From: JBDGYW01 sp964518955
GTDB lineage: Bacteria > Gemmatimonadota > Gemmatimonadetes > Gemmatimonadales > GWC2-71-9
DNA length: 64,000 nucleotides
Direction of reading: 5' to 3'
Assembly (NCBI GenBank): GCA_964518955.1
Contig: CAZFHS010000002.1
Location: 1 to 64,000, forward strand
Positions within the stretch are counted from its first letter, which is position 1, and each line of letters opens with the position of its first letter. The notes beneath the pieces were generated by a model. That model was not told where the DNA came from and did no database searches. It worked only from the letters and a program-made list of their open reading frames with translations. Below, piece by piece: positions 50,261 to 58,777 of this stretch. A program made the position numbers and the translations under genes.

Positions 50261-53044
50261 TTGACCGTTGCCCCAAAAACGGTGTACATCGTGTCCCACA
50301 CTCATTGGGACAGAGAGTGGTACAAGCCGTTTCACCAGTTCCGAATAGATCTCTCGAGGATCATAAAGAGGATTCTCGATACGCTCGAAACCGACGACGA
50401 TTTTCGCCACTTCTTGCTCGACGGCCAGTCGGTAGTGCTGGAAGACTATCTCGAGATTCACCCAGAAGATGAACCCCGCCTCGCGAAGTTCGTTGGGGAG
50501 AAGGCGCTCTCGGTCGGGCCCTGGTACATTCTGCCCGATGAGTTCTTGGTCAGCGCCGAAGCAACGGTGCGAAACCTCATCATCGGACACAGGGTAGCCA
50601 GCAGACTCGGCAGGGTACAAAAGGTCGGTTACATGCCTGATTCGTTTGGGCACATCGCCCAAATGCCACAGATCCTCCGGCTCGCTGGGATCGACTCGTT
50701 CGTTTACTCCAGAGGCAACGGTGATGAGATCGAGCGGACGGGCTACGAGTTTCTGTGGCAGGCGCCCGACGGCAGCGAGGTTCTAGCTGTCAACCAGTGC
50801 AAGGGCTACGACAATGCGGCGGGCCTTGGTTTGGATTCGTATTGGGAAGCCCATACGCAGCGGGACATCGACGTTGAACTCGCGGTCGCACGAGTTGGTT
50901 CACTATTCGCCGAGATGTCGCGGCTCGCTCAGGGCAACATATACCTGTTGAACAATGGTGGCGATCACATTGGCCCACAACGGAAATTTGGAGCGATAGT
51001 CCGTGCGCTGCACGAGGCATTCCCCGGCACTGAATTCGTCCACACGGGCATGGAAGAGTACATCGATGCCGTGAAGGCCGCCGCATTCGTCAAGCACCGT
51101 TATGAAGGTGAGATGGTTCAAGGGCGCTACCACTTCATCCTCTCGGGAGTCTGGTCTGCCCGTATGTATCTCAAGCAGATGAACGACCTCGCTCAAACAA
51201 TGCTTTCTCTGTACGCCGAACCTCTTGCGGCCTACAGCAACTTCTGTTTGGGGATACCCTATTCGAATGGCGCTATCGAAGCCGCCTGGAAGCTGCTGTT
51301 GAAGAACCACCCGCATGACTCGATATGCGGGTGTAGCACCGATGAGGTACACCGTGAGATGGTTCCGAGATTCGAAGGTGTCATTCAGGCGTGCGAGCAG
51401 ATGATACGGCACCGACTCACTGCCATGGTACCGACGTTCGCCAAGAAGGTAGCGGATGATCGCGAAACCGTAATTTGTGTGGCGAACCCCCTACCCAGAA
51501 GGCGTTCGGAGGTTGTCGAGCGGCTCGTGGTTCTGCAAAACAAGGGTTCAGATGTCAAATGCCTCGTGCTGAGGGACGAACACGGTGAGGTCGTTCCGTA
51601 CGTTGTGGTTGATACTCAATGGGTCAGACGGTTTTGGGGAATCGATTACCGCACAGAGTTGTCAGCCGAGCGACAAAGGCAAATGCTCGACACCTATCTG
51701 CACGATTTCGGTGAGGAGTACCTTGTCCCCGATCCGGATAACAACGAACACGACTGTTTTCTCACGATCCAGTTCTTGGCGGAGGACCTTCCTGCGGTCG
51801 GCCATGCTTTGTACTTCCTCCGAGATGAACCTGCGCACGAGACTCCCGATCCCAGAGACGTGCATGAAGTTCTGCTCGGCGCCGACGGCAACACGCTCGA
51901 GAATGAGTTCCTGTCGGTCCGTCTCAATGAAGACGGAACCTTTGATTTGTATGACAAGAAAGCCGGACACGAATACGCCGGGCTGAATCGACTCGAAGAC
52001 ACCGAAGACATTGGTGACGAATACGACTATTCGCCGTGCATCAATTCAGAGACCGTTACATCTGAGGGGTGCTCCGGGTTCGTCAGTGTACTGGAGAACA
52101 CGGGCTTGCGTGGCAGGCTGAAAGCAGAATTCACCCTGTCATTGCCAGAATCTATCGCCAGTGGGCGGGCCAAACGCTCGGACAGAATGGTCGATTGTCG
52201 AGCGTCGACGACACTCACGCTGGATTCCCACTCGCCTCTCGTCGACGTCGAGCTGGAATTCGACAATAGAGCCAAGGACCACCGACTCCGTGCCGAATTC
52301 CCCACGCCGATCGTCGACGACACCCTAGTGTCAGACGGGCATTTCTACATCAACCATCGTCCGATGGGCCTGCCGGATGGGAAGGACTGGAAACAAGCTC
52401 CGTCGGGGACCTTCCCCCAACAGGACTTCTCACTTGTCCAGGACGGTACGAGTGGGTTGGCTGTTCTCAACAGGGGACTTCCAGAAATCGCAGCCACGAG
52501 AGACGCAGGCGGATGTGTCAAGATGTCGCTAACGCTTCTTCGGTCGGTGGGGTGGTTGTCGAGGGATGACTTCGAGACGCGGAGCTGTTCTAACGCCGGG
52601 CCAACGCTCTTCACACCGGATGCACAGTGTCTGGGGGAGAATGTTTTTCGGTACGCAGTGGTGCCGTATTCGGGGAGTTATTTCGATGCGGGCATCAAGC
52701 GCATCAGTCAATCTTATAGAACACCGACCGTGTCCATACAGGGAGTAGCTGACGCCAGCATCTCGGGCGGCCGAAGCTTGGTCGAACACCAGTCAATGCA
52801 CACATGCGTCTCGGCGGTGAAGCGGCATGAAGAACGTGGTACGCTTGTCGTCCGACTTTACAACATCTGCGGAGAACGCGCGAACGACTCGCTCGAATTC
52901 GGCCTGAACGTAGCCTCCGCTTGGCGCACGGACATCTTGGAGGAGCGCGTCGAAGAGATTGAGGTCACCTCAGGTCGACACGTTAGCGTCGATCTGGGCC
53001 CTCACGAAATCATGACGCTCGAGATTGAATTCGCGCGCAGGTAA
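50261..53044 (+). CDS. GH38 alpha-mannosidase
   Basis: A 927-residue alpha-mannosidase. The metal ligands HTHWDREW (about 14-21), the nucleophile Asp in MPDSFGHIAQMPQIL (about 128-142), the second metal region NNGGDHIGPQ (about 230-239) and HPHDSICGCSTDEVHREM (about 351-368) are all present. The C-terminal beta-sandwich domains (about 520-927) have normal length. There is no signal peptide, so the enzyme is cytoplasmic. The start is TTG 50261, fixed by GAGGTGA five bases upstream. It follows GH130 by 16 bases. It probably removes alpha-linked mannose from imported N-glycan- or mannan-derived oligosaccharides. Confidence 0.95.
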   Translation: MTVAPKTVYIVSHTHWDREWYKPFHQFRIDLSRIIKRILDTLETDDDFRHFLLDGQSVVLEDYLEIHPEDEPRLAKFVGEKALSVGPWYILPDEFLVSAEATVRNLIIGHRVASRLGRVQKVGYMPDSFGHIAQMPQILRLAGIDSFVYSRGNGDEIERTGYEFLWQAPDGSEVLAVNQCKGYDNAAGLGLDSYWEAHTQRDIDVELAVARVGSLFAEMSRLAQGNIYLLNNGGDHIGPQRKFGAIVRALHEAFPGTEFVHTGMEEYIDAVKAAAFVKHRYEGEMVQGRYHFILSGVWSARMYLKQMNDLAQTMLSLYAEPLAAYSNFCLGIPYSNGAIEAAWKLLLKNHPHDSICGCSTDEVHREMVPRFEGVIQACEQMIRHRLTAMVPTFAKKVADDRETVICVANPLPRRRSEVVERLVVLQNKGSDVKCLVLRDEHGEVVPYVVVDTQWVRRFWGIDYRTELSAERQRQMLDTYLHDFGEEYLVPDPDNNEHDCFLTIQFLAEDLPAVGHALYFLRDEPAHETPDPRDVHEVLLGADGNTLENEFLSVRLNEDGTFDLYDKKAGHEYAGLNRLEDTEDIGDEYDYSPCINSETVTSEGCSGFVSVLENTGLRGRLKAEFTLSLPESIASGRAKRSDRMVDCRASTTLTLDSHSPLVDVELEFDNRAKDHRLRAEFPTPIVDDTLVSDGHFYINHRPMGLPDGKDWKQAPSGTFPQQDFSLVQDGTSGLAVLNRGLPEIAATRDAGGCVKMSLTLLRSVGWLSRDDFETRSCSNAGPTLFTPDAQCLGENVFRYAVVPYSGSYFDAGIKRISQSYRTPTVSIQGVADASISGGRSLVEHQSMHTCVSAVKRHEERGTLVVRLYNICGERANDSLEFGLNVASAWRTDILEERVEEIEVTSGRHVSVDLGPHEIMTLEIEFARR

Positions 53045-53053
53045 ACGCGGTTC

Positions 53054-54982
53054 TCAATCTTGCTGAGACGAAAAGGCTCCGCCTACACGTCGCACCGCGT
53101 CGATGACCATCCCCACGGTGTAGGAGTCGTACTTGATCGGGTTGTCGTATCCGGTATCTGGCCCGTAAACTGCCAGCAAAGGAATACCCACCCACTCCAA
53201 CTCGGCGAGTTTCGCCTTGCCGGGTGGGTTATCGCCTGTCAGATCGATGCGCATCGGTGTCACGCCAGGGCCATTCAGCACCTCCACGACATCTTCCCTG
53301 AACAAAACACCATGCTCGAGAGCCTTGCAGTTCAGACACCATTCTGCGGTGAAGTCCAACACGATCACTTCACCACGTCGTACTGAGCTTTCGAACCTGT
53401 CAGGCGTGTAGTAGGTCCAATCGATCGGTCCCGCACTGCTGAAGCCGGCGGTCATCAAGATGCACAATGCCGAGAAGCCTGCCGCGATGATTCCAACGGC
53501 GGTCCGTCTGGAGGGGGACCTCGTGATCCCAAACGTCCGAATCGTTGCCCAAACAAATGCGGCAACAACGAACCCACATATGATCCACCAGTATGCACGA
53601 CTCGGTGGGTCTGGTACCTGTTGACTCCAGGCTGCGATAGAAGTACCGAGAAAAAATGAGGCAACCGCGAACATCAACAAACCCATCACTTGTTTGACCA
53701 GTACGCTCGCGGGGCCGGTTTTCGGCATCTTCTTCACCCAGCCCGGCCGCGCGCTCAGCAGTAGGTACGGTAGAGCCATCCCGGCGCCAATTGCGGCAAA
53801 GGTCGAAAGGGTGGTTGCGGGGGCCTGGGTTGCTGCCCACGCCGACGCTCCCGCCATAAACGGCGCCGTACAAGGGGTAGAAAGAATCGCCGTTAAGATT
53901 CCGAAGCCAAAAGAACCCGGAAGCGAATCTTGGCCGGGATTGAGCTTGTACACGACTTGGGGCAACCTGAAATCGAACATGCCCATCATGCCGCCCGCCA
54001 TAACGGCCACGACTATGCCGACCAGTGGAGCAAACCAACTCGTCTGGAAAAGGCTGGAGATGGCACCAAATCCTGAGATGAATGCTATTGCTCCGCCGAG
54101 CCCGATCCAAAATGCAACTACGCCCAATGTCATGGAGATACCGAGCATCAACGATCGGGAGGCGTCGTCTGAAGCCTGACTGATTCCGATGATCTTCATG
54201 GGAATCACGGGAAGAACGCAGGGCGTGAAGTTCAACACCAATCCGCCGACTGCCGCAACCAATAACAGCAACACCATGCCCAGGGGCCCATGTGGGTTGA
54301 AGGTGAACTGCCATCCGAAGACGTTCATGGAAATTGGCTGCAGTTGGGCTCCTGCAGTGCCGTACCCCTCGAGTCCGAATCCGGCGAACAGCTCAGGCTC
54401 GTTCAGTTCGACCGCAATTTCTGCATCGGCGGCGACTACGGTGATTGGAACGCTGAGAGCAACCGTCTGGGGCGGATAACAGAGCCGGTCGTCGCAAGCC
54501 TGGTATCCTGCACTCAACTCCAGTGAGAACTCGCCGAGTTGTTGAGTCGGTGGAAGGTCGATTGGTACATAGGCAGTTGCCCTGTCCACGAACGACAGCA
54601 GCTGGATCGGTGTGCCGGTGTAGTTGACTTCGACCGCTTCGGGTGCCGGCCACTGAATCGGGCGTACCTCGGCGTCGTCAGGAACCGACAGTACCTCGAG
54701 CGTGGTGGGGATGGGTGTGAACGCACCCAGCTCTGGAGGAATGACCGGCTGGTTTGGCCACGAATGGAAGCCGCTCTTGTGCTCGTACACGACCGCAATC
54801 ACGATTTGATCGCCAGGTCGAAGCGTGGGTTTGGCGGCAACTGCTCGGACCTCTACCGCATCCATCCCACGTTGCAGCTGAGCTGACGCAGTCGTCGGAA
54901 ACGCCAGCACGCCGATGGCAGCAACAAGCACGAACGCCGCGAATGGGACAGCGCCACCGGTCCGCCGGGAGACGTGCCTCAC
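53054..54982 (-). CDS. DsbD-like thiol:disulfide interchange protein
   Basis: A 642-residue membrane protein with the full DsbD architecture. A signal peptide is followed by an N-terminal periplasmic domain (about 35-215) with CDDRLCYPP, the redox Cys pair seen in DsbD/ScsB alpha-domains. The CcdA-type membrane core (about 240-480) has the two Cys motifs LNFTPCVLPVIP and LSTPCTAPFMAG, and the C-terminal thioredoxin domain (about 535-640) has AEWCLNCK. It moves electrons from cytoplasmic thioredoxin to the periplasm. GTG 54982 was chosen: it lies four bases after the TlpA stop, and the longer frame would overlap that gene. It converges on the GH38 gene with nine bases between stops. Confidence 0.9.
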   Translation of the reverse strand: MRHVSRRTGGAVPFAAFVLVAAIGVLAFPTTASAQLQRGMDAVEVRAVAAKPTLRPGDQIVIAVVYEHKSGFHSWPNQPVIPPELGAFTPIPTTLEVLSVPDDAEVRPIQWPAPEAVEVNYTGTPIQLLSFVDRATAYVPIDLPPTQQLGEFSLELSAGYQACDDRLCYPPQTVALSVPITVVAADAEIAVELNEPELFAGFGLEGYGTAGAQLQPISMNVFGWQFTFNPHGPLGMVLLLLVAAVGGLVLNFTPCVLPVIPMKIIGISQASDDASRSLMLGISMTLGVVAFWIGLGGAIAFISGFGAISSLFQTSWFAPLVGIVVAVMAGGMMGMFDFRLPQVVYKLNPGQDSLPGSFGFGILTAILSTPCTAPFMAGASAWAATQAPATTLSTFAAIGAGMALPYLLLSARPGWVKKMPKTGPASVLVKQVMGLLMFAVASFFLGTSIAAWSQQVPDPPSRAYWWIICGFVVAAFVWATIRTFGITRSPSRRTAVGIIAAGFSALCILMTAGFSSAGPIDWTYYTPDRFESSVRRGEVIVLDFTAEWCLNCKALEHGVLFREDVVEVLNGPGVTPMRIDLTGDNPPGKAKLAELEWVGIPLLAVYGPDTGYDNPIKYDSYTVGMVIDAVRRVGGAFSSQQD

Positions 54983-54986
54983 TTCT

Positions 54987-55547
54987 CTAGTTGCCTTCTT
55001 CGTATTGCTGAGCAAGGACCCTAAGCAGCAACTCGCCTCGAACATCCTCGTCAACACCGACGATCGTGTGGTCGCCGTCGACCAGGATGGCTTTCGGGAC
55101 GCCAAAAAGCTCGAATAGTTCAGCGGCCTCGGAATCTAGTGGTTCGAATGCGTGGAGCCACGGCATCGGCCACTCAGTTTCTCTGAGCTGCTCTATATGT
55201 TCCCGGTTGTCGCCCATGGCGACACTCAGAATCTCGAATCCGCGTTCACTATATGCCTCGTAGGCCTCGTGTAGGTTTGGCAGCTCCGCCACGCACGGCA
55301 GACACCAAGTAGCCCAGAAATCGATCAAGTAGGTCTTTCCTGACAGGTAATCGCGTGAGTAGGCGATTTCCGGGTTTTCCATTGATGTGAGCACAAAATC
55401 GGGAAGCTCAGCCCCTACGACGATTTTCGAAGGTCGAATATCAGCTTCAGCCGACGCGCCGGTATCCTGCTCGGACCGACTCTCGCAGGCTGACACACAA
55501 ACGACGCACATCGCGTATATGACAGTAGACACACCGCGTATTTTCAT
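54987..55547 (-). CDS. TlpA/ResA-like thioredoxin lipoprotein
   Basis: A 186-residue exported thioredoxin-fold protein. The N-terminus ends in a lipobox-like VSAC (about residue 21). The redox motif WATWCLPC (about 77-84) is followed by VAELPNLHEAYEAYSERGFEILSV, typical of TlpA/ResA proteins, and by the cis-Pro loop FGVPKAILVDGD. It is translated from ATG 55547 (a longer open frame exists but would begin inside the divergent promoter). It ends four bases before the DsbD-like gene, so DsbD probably keeps it reduced for work on periplasmic thiols, such as cytochrome c assembly. Confidence 0.9.
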   Translation of the reverse strand: MKIRGVSTVIYAMCVVCVSACESRSEQDTGASAEADIRPSKIVVGAELPDFVLTSMENPEIAYSRDYLSGKTYLIDFWATWCLPCVAELPNLHEAYEAYSERGFEILSVAMGDNREHIEQLRETEWPMPWLHAFEPLDSEAAELFELFGVPKAILVDGDHTIVGVDEDVRGELLLRVLAQQYEEGN

Positions 55548-55702
55548 GTTGTTTGGTCCGTGTGAAAGGTGAATCCGCAGGTTGCAGCGACAGTCATGTC
55601 CGCAGTAACCTACGTTGACACTGCAAAGTAGGTGCGACTGGTCCGGCAGCCAAGCGGCAACAGCTGCCCCCGCAAACCTGGAAATCCCTCTAGGAGGTAC
55701 AG

Positions 55703-56248
55703 ATGAGAACTTCTCGCTTGGTGATGTCGGCAAGCCTCGTGTCGCTGGTCGTAGCTTGCACCCCGGGTGAACTGCCGCCCCACTTGGATGGTGAGGATAT
55801 CCGGGAAATGCTGATCAACGGGTTCGAGCAGTACAAGGCACACGACCTTGAGATAGCGGCCGCCATCCCTGATACCGCGCTACGATGGGCACCATTTGAT
55901 GAGGTCCGAGGTTTTTCCGAGCAAGTCGAACACTACGCCAACAATCTCTGGCTCGGTCAGTTCGCTCTGGGGCAAGAACCGCAGAGTGTGGGTGACACAG
56001 CACAGTATCTCAATGACAACGCCGCGCTCGGGGAAGCCGTAACTCAGTGGTACGATATGGTGATCGCCGATCTACGGACCATCCCGGCGGAAGACTTTTT
56101 CACCGAAGTTGACTTTTTCAGTGGCCAGCGAATGCAGAAGTGGCAAGTCTATTCGTTCGGATTGCAGCACGCGCTTTGGACACGCGGCGGGCTCATTCCT
56201 TATTTCCGGGCGCACGGCGTGCCGGTGCCAGCGTTTAGGGCCTACTAG
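55703..56248 (+). CDS. DinB-like lipoprotein
   Basis: A 181-residue protein with lipobox LVVAC (Cys19). The rest is a four-helix-bundle pattern typical of DinB/YfiT metal-binding domains. Putative ligands are in SEQVEHYANNLWLGQF (about 73-88) and the C-terminal FGLQHALWTRGGLIPYFRAHGVPVP (about 152-176), where His residues sit at the usual positions. Most DinB proteins are cytoplasmic thiol-transferases, so export as a lipoprotein is a variant, seen commonly in this kind of genome. AGGAGG precedes the ATG. It is divergent from the TlpA-like gene and ends nine bases before the next gene. Confidence 0.8.
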   Translation: MRTSRLVMSASLVSLVVACTPGELPPHLDGEDIREMLINGFEQYKAHDLEIAAAIPDTALRWAPFDEVRGFSEQVEHYANNLWLGQFALGQEPQSVGDTAQYLNDNAALGEAVTQWYDMVIADLRTIPAEDFFTEVDFFSGQRMQKWQVYSFGLQHALWTRGGLIPYFRAHGVPVPAFRAY

Positions 56249-56257
56249 GTTTAGGCC

Positions 56258-56554
56258 ATGCCTCCAGAAATCTGGCTGTACTCATTGGGACGCTTAGCGG
56301 CATTAGTGAGTGTGGGGGTATTCACGGTTCTGGGCATGAGTATGTGGTACAAACATCGTGAATCGCGATCCAATCAGATTGGCGCCGACGAATTCGAGCG
56401 GCTCACCGAGGCCGTGGAGAGCTTGCACGAACAAACGGCCATTCTGAGAGATGAGTTTCAGGATTTGCATGAACGCGTCGACTTCGCAGAGCGCGTGCTG
56501 TCGCAGGGCAGGCAAGATCGCCGTTTGAGCGAACTGGCTGACACGCCAGTTTGA
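56258..56554 (+). CDS. Small membrane-anchored coiled-coil protein
   Basis: A 98-residue protein with one N-terminal transmembrane helix (about 8-29, GRLAALVSVGVFTVLGMSMWY), then a basic stretch and a charged helix with heptad-like spacing (about 43-85, EFERLTEAVESLHEQTAILRDEF), and a short polar tail. It is reminiscent of PspB/LapA-type small anchors but without a clear family match. It starts nine bases after the DinB-like gene and is probably cotranscribed. A role as an inner-membrane scaffold is possible; no direct evidence is seen. Confidence 0.7.
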   Translation: MPPEIWLYSLGRLAALVSVGVFTVLGMSMWYKHRESRSNQIGADEFERLTEAVESLHEQTAILRDEFQDLHERVDFAERVLSQGRQDRRLSELADTPV

Positions 56555-56685
56555 GCCAAATTCGCGGCCCGGGGGAGTTCGCTTTTCCCGGGCTGCCGGT
56601 GTACAATAATGAATATTGCGCTGTCGGCTTAATGTTCGGGTAGCGCACAAGGCATTCCTTCTCAACCATCATTCATTCAAAAGCA

Positions 56686-57816
56686 GTGACTCACGAATCC
56701 TATTTGGGAATACTCGATGTACTCGAGAACGGCGCGGGCTTTGTTCGGCGTCGAGAAGTTGGGTATCTGCCCCATCGTGGCGACATATATGTGGGCAAGA
56801 ACCTCATTCAGAAGTTTGGCCTGCGAAAAGGTGACGAAATCGCCGGTGATGTAGGGAAGCCGGGACGGCGTGGCAAGAACAAGAGGGTCACCCACCTGCT
56901 GGAAGTAAATGGTGTACCGCCGGAATCGGTCATGCGCCGCCCGCAGTTCCACAACCTTCGCGTGTTACACCCTGACGAGCAACTCAAACTGGAGTGCGAG
57001 TTGGTGCGGCGGGGTCAGAAGGACTATACGAACCGCATCATCGACCTGTTTTGCCCGTTCGGTAAGGGGCAGCGTACTCTGATCGTCGCTCCAGCAAAAG
57101 CAGGTAAAACGATGGTTTTACAGGCCGTGGCCCAAGGCGTTGTGACCAACTACCCGGATTGTCTCGTGATGATCCTCCTGGTCGACGAACGGCCGGAAGA
57201 AGTCACTGAAATGGAGAATTGCGGATTTGGCGAAGTGGTAGCGTCGAGCTTCGATCATCCGCCGGACCGCCACGTAGCGGTTGTCGAGATGACTCTCGAA
57301 CGTGCGCGTCGAAAGGTCGAACAGGGGCAAGACGTCGTCATCATCCTGGATTCAATCACCCGCCTGGCCCGGACATACAACACTGTGGAAGAGGGAAGTG
57401 GCAGGACTCTCACAGGAGGGTTGGATGCCACGTCTCTCGACAAACCGAAGAAGTTTCTAGGCTCTGCTCGCAAGATCGATCCGGCTCAGGGCGGCGGGTC
57501 GCTTACAATCATTGGCACAGCGCTTGTGGACACCGGCTCCCGCATGGACCAGGTGATCTTCGAGGAATTCAAGGGCACCGGCAACAGCGAGCTGGTGCTG
57601 AGCCGGGAGCTTGCCGATAGGCGCATCTTTCCAGCATTCGACCTCCCGGGAAGTGGCACGAGGCGGGAGGAACTCCTGTTGTCGGAGGGTGCTATGCGTG
57701 TATCTGGTGCCTTGCGGCGGGGCCTTGGGGAGGTCTCTGAGGTGGACGCGATGAATACGGTCCTGGGGTACATGCAGGATACGGATACCAACGAAGATCT
57801 CGAAAAGCTCTTCTGA
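56686..57816 (+). CDS. rho: Transcription termination factor Rho lacking the N-terminal helical domain
   Basis: A 376-residue Rho. The protein starts directly with the cold-shock-like RNA-binding domain (GILDVLENGAGFVRRREVGYLP, about 8-29). It continues with Walker A APAKAGKT (about 134-141), LLVDERPEEVTEM, Walker B VVIILDSITRLART (about 218-231), the Q-loop KKFLGSARKIDPAQGGGSLT and the R-loop TGNSELVLSRELADRRIFPAFD. Residues 1-47 of the E. coli protein (RHO_N) have no counterpart; the open frame begins only 14 codons upstream of GTG 56686, without a Met or homology. All catalytic and primary-site elements are intact, so the factor should work. It is probably a single transcription unit, with a hairpin at 57861. 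Confidence 0.95.
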   Translation: MTHESYLGILDVLENGAGFVRRREVGYLPHRGDIYVGKNLIQKFGLRKGDEIAGDVGKPGRRGKNKRVTHLLEVNGVPPESVMRRPQFHNLRVLHPDEQLKLECELVRRGQKDYTNRIIDLFCPFGKGQRTLIVAPAKAGKTMVLQAVAQGVVTNYPDCLVMILLVDERPEEVTEMENCGFGEVVASSFDHPPDRHVAVVEMTLERARRKVEQGQDVVIILDSITRLARTYNTVEEGSGRTLTGGLDATSLDKPKKFLGSARKIDPAQGGGSLTIIGTALVDTGSRMDQVIFEEFKGTGNSELVLSRELADRRIFPAFDLPGSGTRREELLLSEGAMRVSGALRRGLGEVSEVDAMNTVLGYMQDTDTNEDLEKLF

Positions 57817-58271
57817 ACGCGTAGTTCTCCACAAACTGACCGATTTCACAACCGGCCTAAGGGCTGCAAACGCAGCCCGTAGAATGCTTTTCAGCGCTCA
57901 GTCGACTGCGACTGCGCTCCGATTGCGTGCTGCCCGTCCAAGACGCTCGTGGACAATACCGGGTTGTCACAGACACCGGAGGATATAGCGTAAGTTATTG
58001 GAATAAAAGGAGTTATGCGTGATTCACGCGTTTCTCCGCGTAATACTCACCTCGTCTCCCCCCAAACAACTTAGAACCGGCCGTCTGTTGAATACTGGTG
58101 TGTATCAGCAATGTCGCTTTTCCACATATCGTTGTGGAAACGGCATGAGTAGAAAACGAGTCGTGAGTACCTCTTTCCAGGGCCCTAATTATCTGATGCC
58201 AGGGCCATTAGAACTGTTTAGCCAAACTGACGCTGTCAATAAAATGTGTTTTATGTGTTTCTGTCTGTTAC
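57817..58271. other. Long non-coding gap after rho
   Basis: The start holds the rho terminator hairpin. A GTG-initiated frame at 58019-58291 (90 residues, Cys-rich, with AAAGGAG six bases upstream) is open but has atypical composition and no recognisable domain, so I do not call it. Other features are the 8-bp stem TTTCCACA/TGTGGAAA (58119-58140) and the direct repeat CCAGGGCC (58177 and 58199). The right end becomes AT-rich. A small RNA is possible but no clear promoter was found. Confidence 0.5.
57861..57890 (+). terminator. Probable intrinsic terminator of rho
   Basis: GGGCTGC/GCAGCCC forms a perfect 7-bp stem with loop AAAC. It is followed after about nine bases by CTTTTC. It lies 45 bases beyond the rho stop codon. 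Confidence 0.6.
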
Positions 58272-58400
58272 ATGCGAAGGAAAGGACGTGAATTCGAAAT
58301 TGAATACTTGACCAAAGCGGTACCTGTCGGTATTCTATTTTTAATGCTAAACCTGGTTATTTGGGTTTATGGATGTGAACTTCATGTGAAGGAGCCGTGA
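58272..58400 (+). CDS. Small membrane peptide, 42 residues
   Basis: An open frame of 42 codons from ATG 58272 encodes a charged start (MRRKGREFEIEYLTK), one strongly hydrophobic segment (AVPVGILFLMLNLVIWVYG, about 16-34) and a short charged tail with a Cys. It ends three bases before the ArsR gene, whose Shine-Dalgarno GAAGGAG lies within its last codons, a coupling typical of real small genes. Its DNA is AT-richer than that of the neighbours. No ribosome site is obvious for the ATG itself, so confidence is limited. It may be a membrane subunit linked to the sulfide-oxidising operon. Confidence 0.45.
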   Translation: MRRKGREFEIEYLTKAVPVGILFLMLNLVIWVYGCELHVKEP

Positions 58401-58403
58401 TCG

Positions 58404-58760
58404 ATGGGTGATCCCGACCCTCAAGATGTACGCCGCGCAGCGAAGATCTTCAAAGCACTCTCACACCCGCAGAGGCTGAGGATCGTGTGCAGGTTGACGG
58501 AGCAGGGTGTGACTACAGAGAAAGAACTCGTTGAAGAGTTCGGTTTGCCGCAATCGACGGTGAACCGACATCTGTCGTTGCTCAAGGAGTGTGGTGTCGT
58601 TGCTGCGACCAGAGACGGAACGAGGGTGTTGGTCGAACTCGCCGGACCAATGGCCAACCAGCTGATGAACGCGGTGTGCCAGTGGGTGCACCCGGAAACT
58701 GGGGAGCAGTTCTCGGGAGATCTCACGGTTGATCTCGACCAACCAGCCCAGCTGCCATGA
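58404..58760 (+). CDS. ArsR-family winged-helix regulator
   Basis: A 118-residue regulator: KALSHPQRLRIVCRLTEQG begins the winged helix-turn-helix, with the recognition helix LPQSTVNRHLSLLKECGVVAATRDGTRVLVEL (about 48-79). The typical metal-binding ELCVC motif is absent. Only Cys residues near 29, 62 and 92 remain, so it may sense persulfide or redox state rather than a metal, as SqrR and BigR do, though the exact SqrR cysteine pair is not obvious. The stop codon overlaps an alternative in-frame start of the next gene by four bases, and the gene heads the flavoprotein-TusE-DsrE2 cluster, which it probably represses. Confidence 0.9.
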   Translation: MGDPDPQDVRRAAKIFKALSHPQRLRIVCRLTEQGVTTEKELVEEFGLPQSTVNRHLSLLKECGVVAATRDGTRVLVELAGPMANQLMNAVCQWVHPETGEQFSGDLTVDLDQPAQLP

Positions 58761-58777
58761 CAACCTCAGGAGAGACT

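Noticed and set aside
53400..54314. 304-residue minus-strand frame within the DsbD-like gene
   Set aside because: A shifted frame on the same strand with scrambled, His/Arg-rich composition; the real frame holds all redox cysteines.
58019..58291. 90-residue frame with an AAAGGAG site before GTG 58019
   Set aside because: Composition is atypical (many Cys, Arg and Ser), there is no domain or hydrophobic logic, and it overlaps the more convincing 42-residue frame; a good Shine-Dalgarno alone is not enough.
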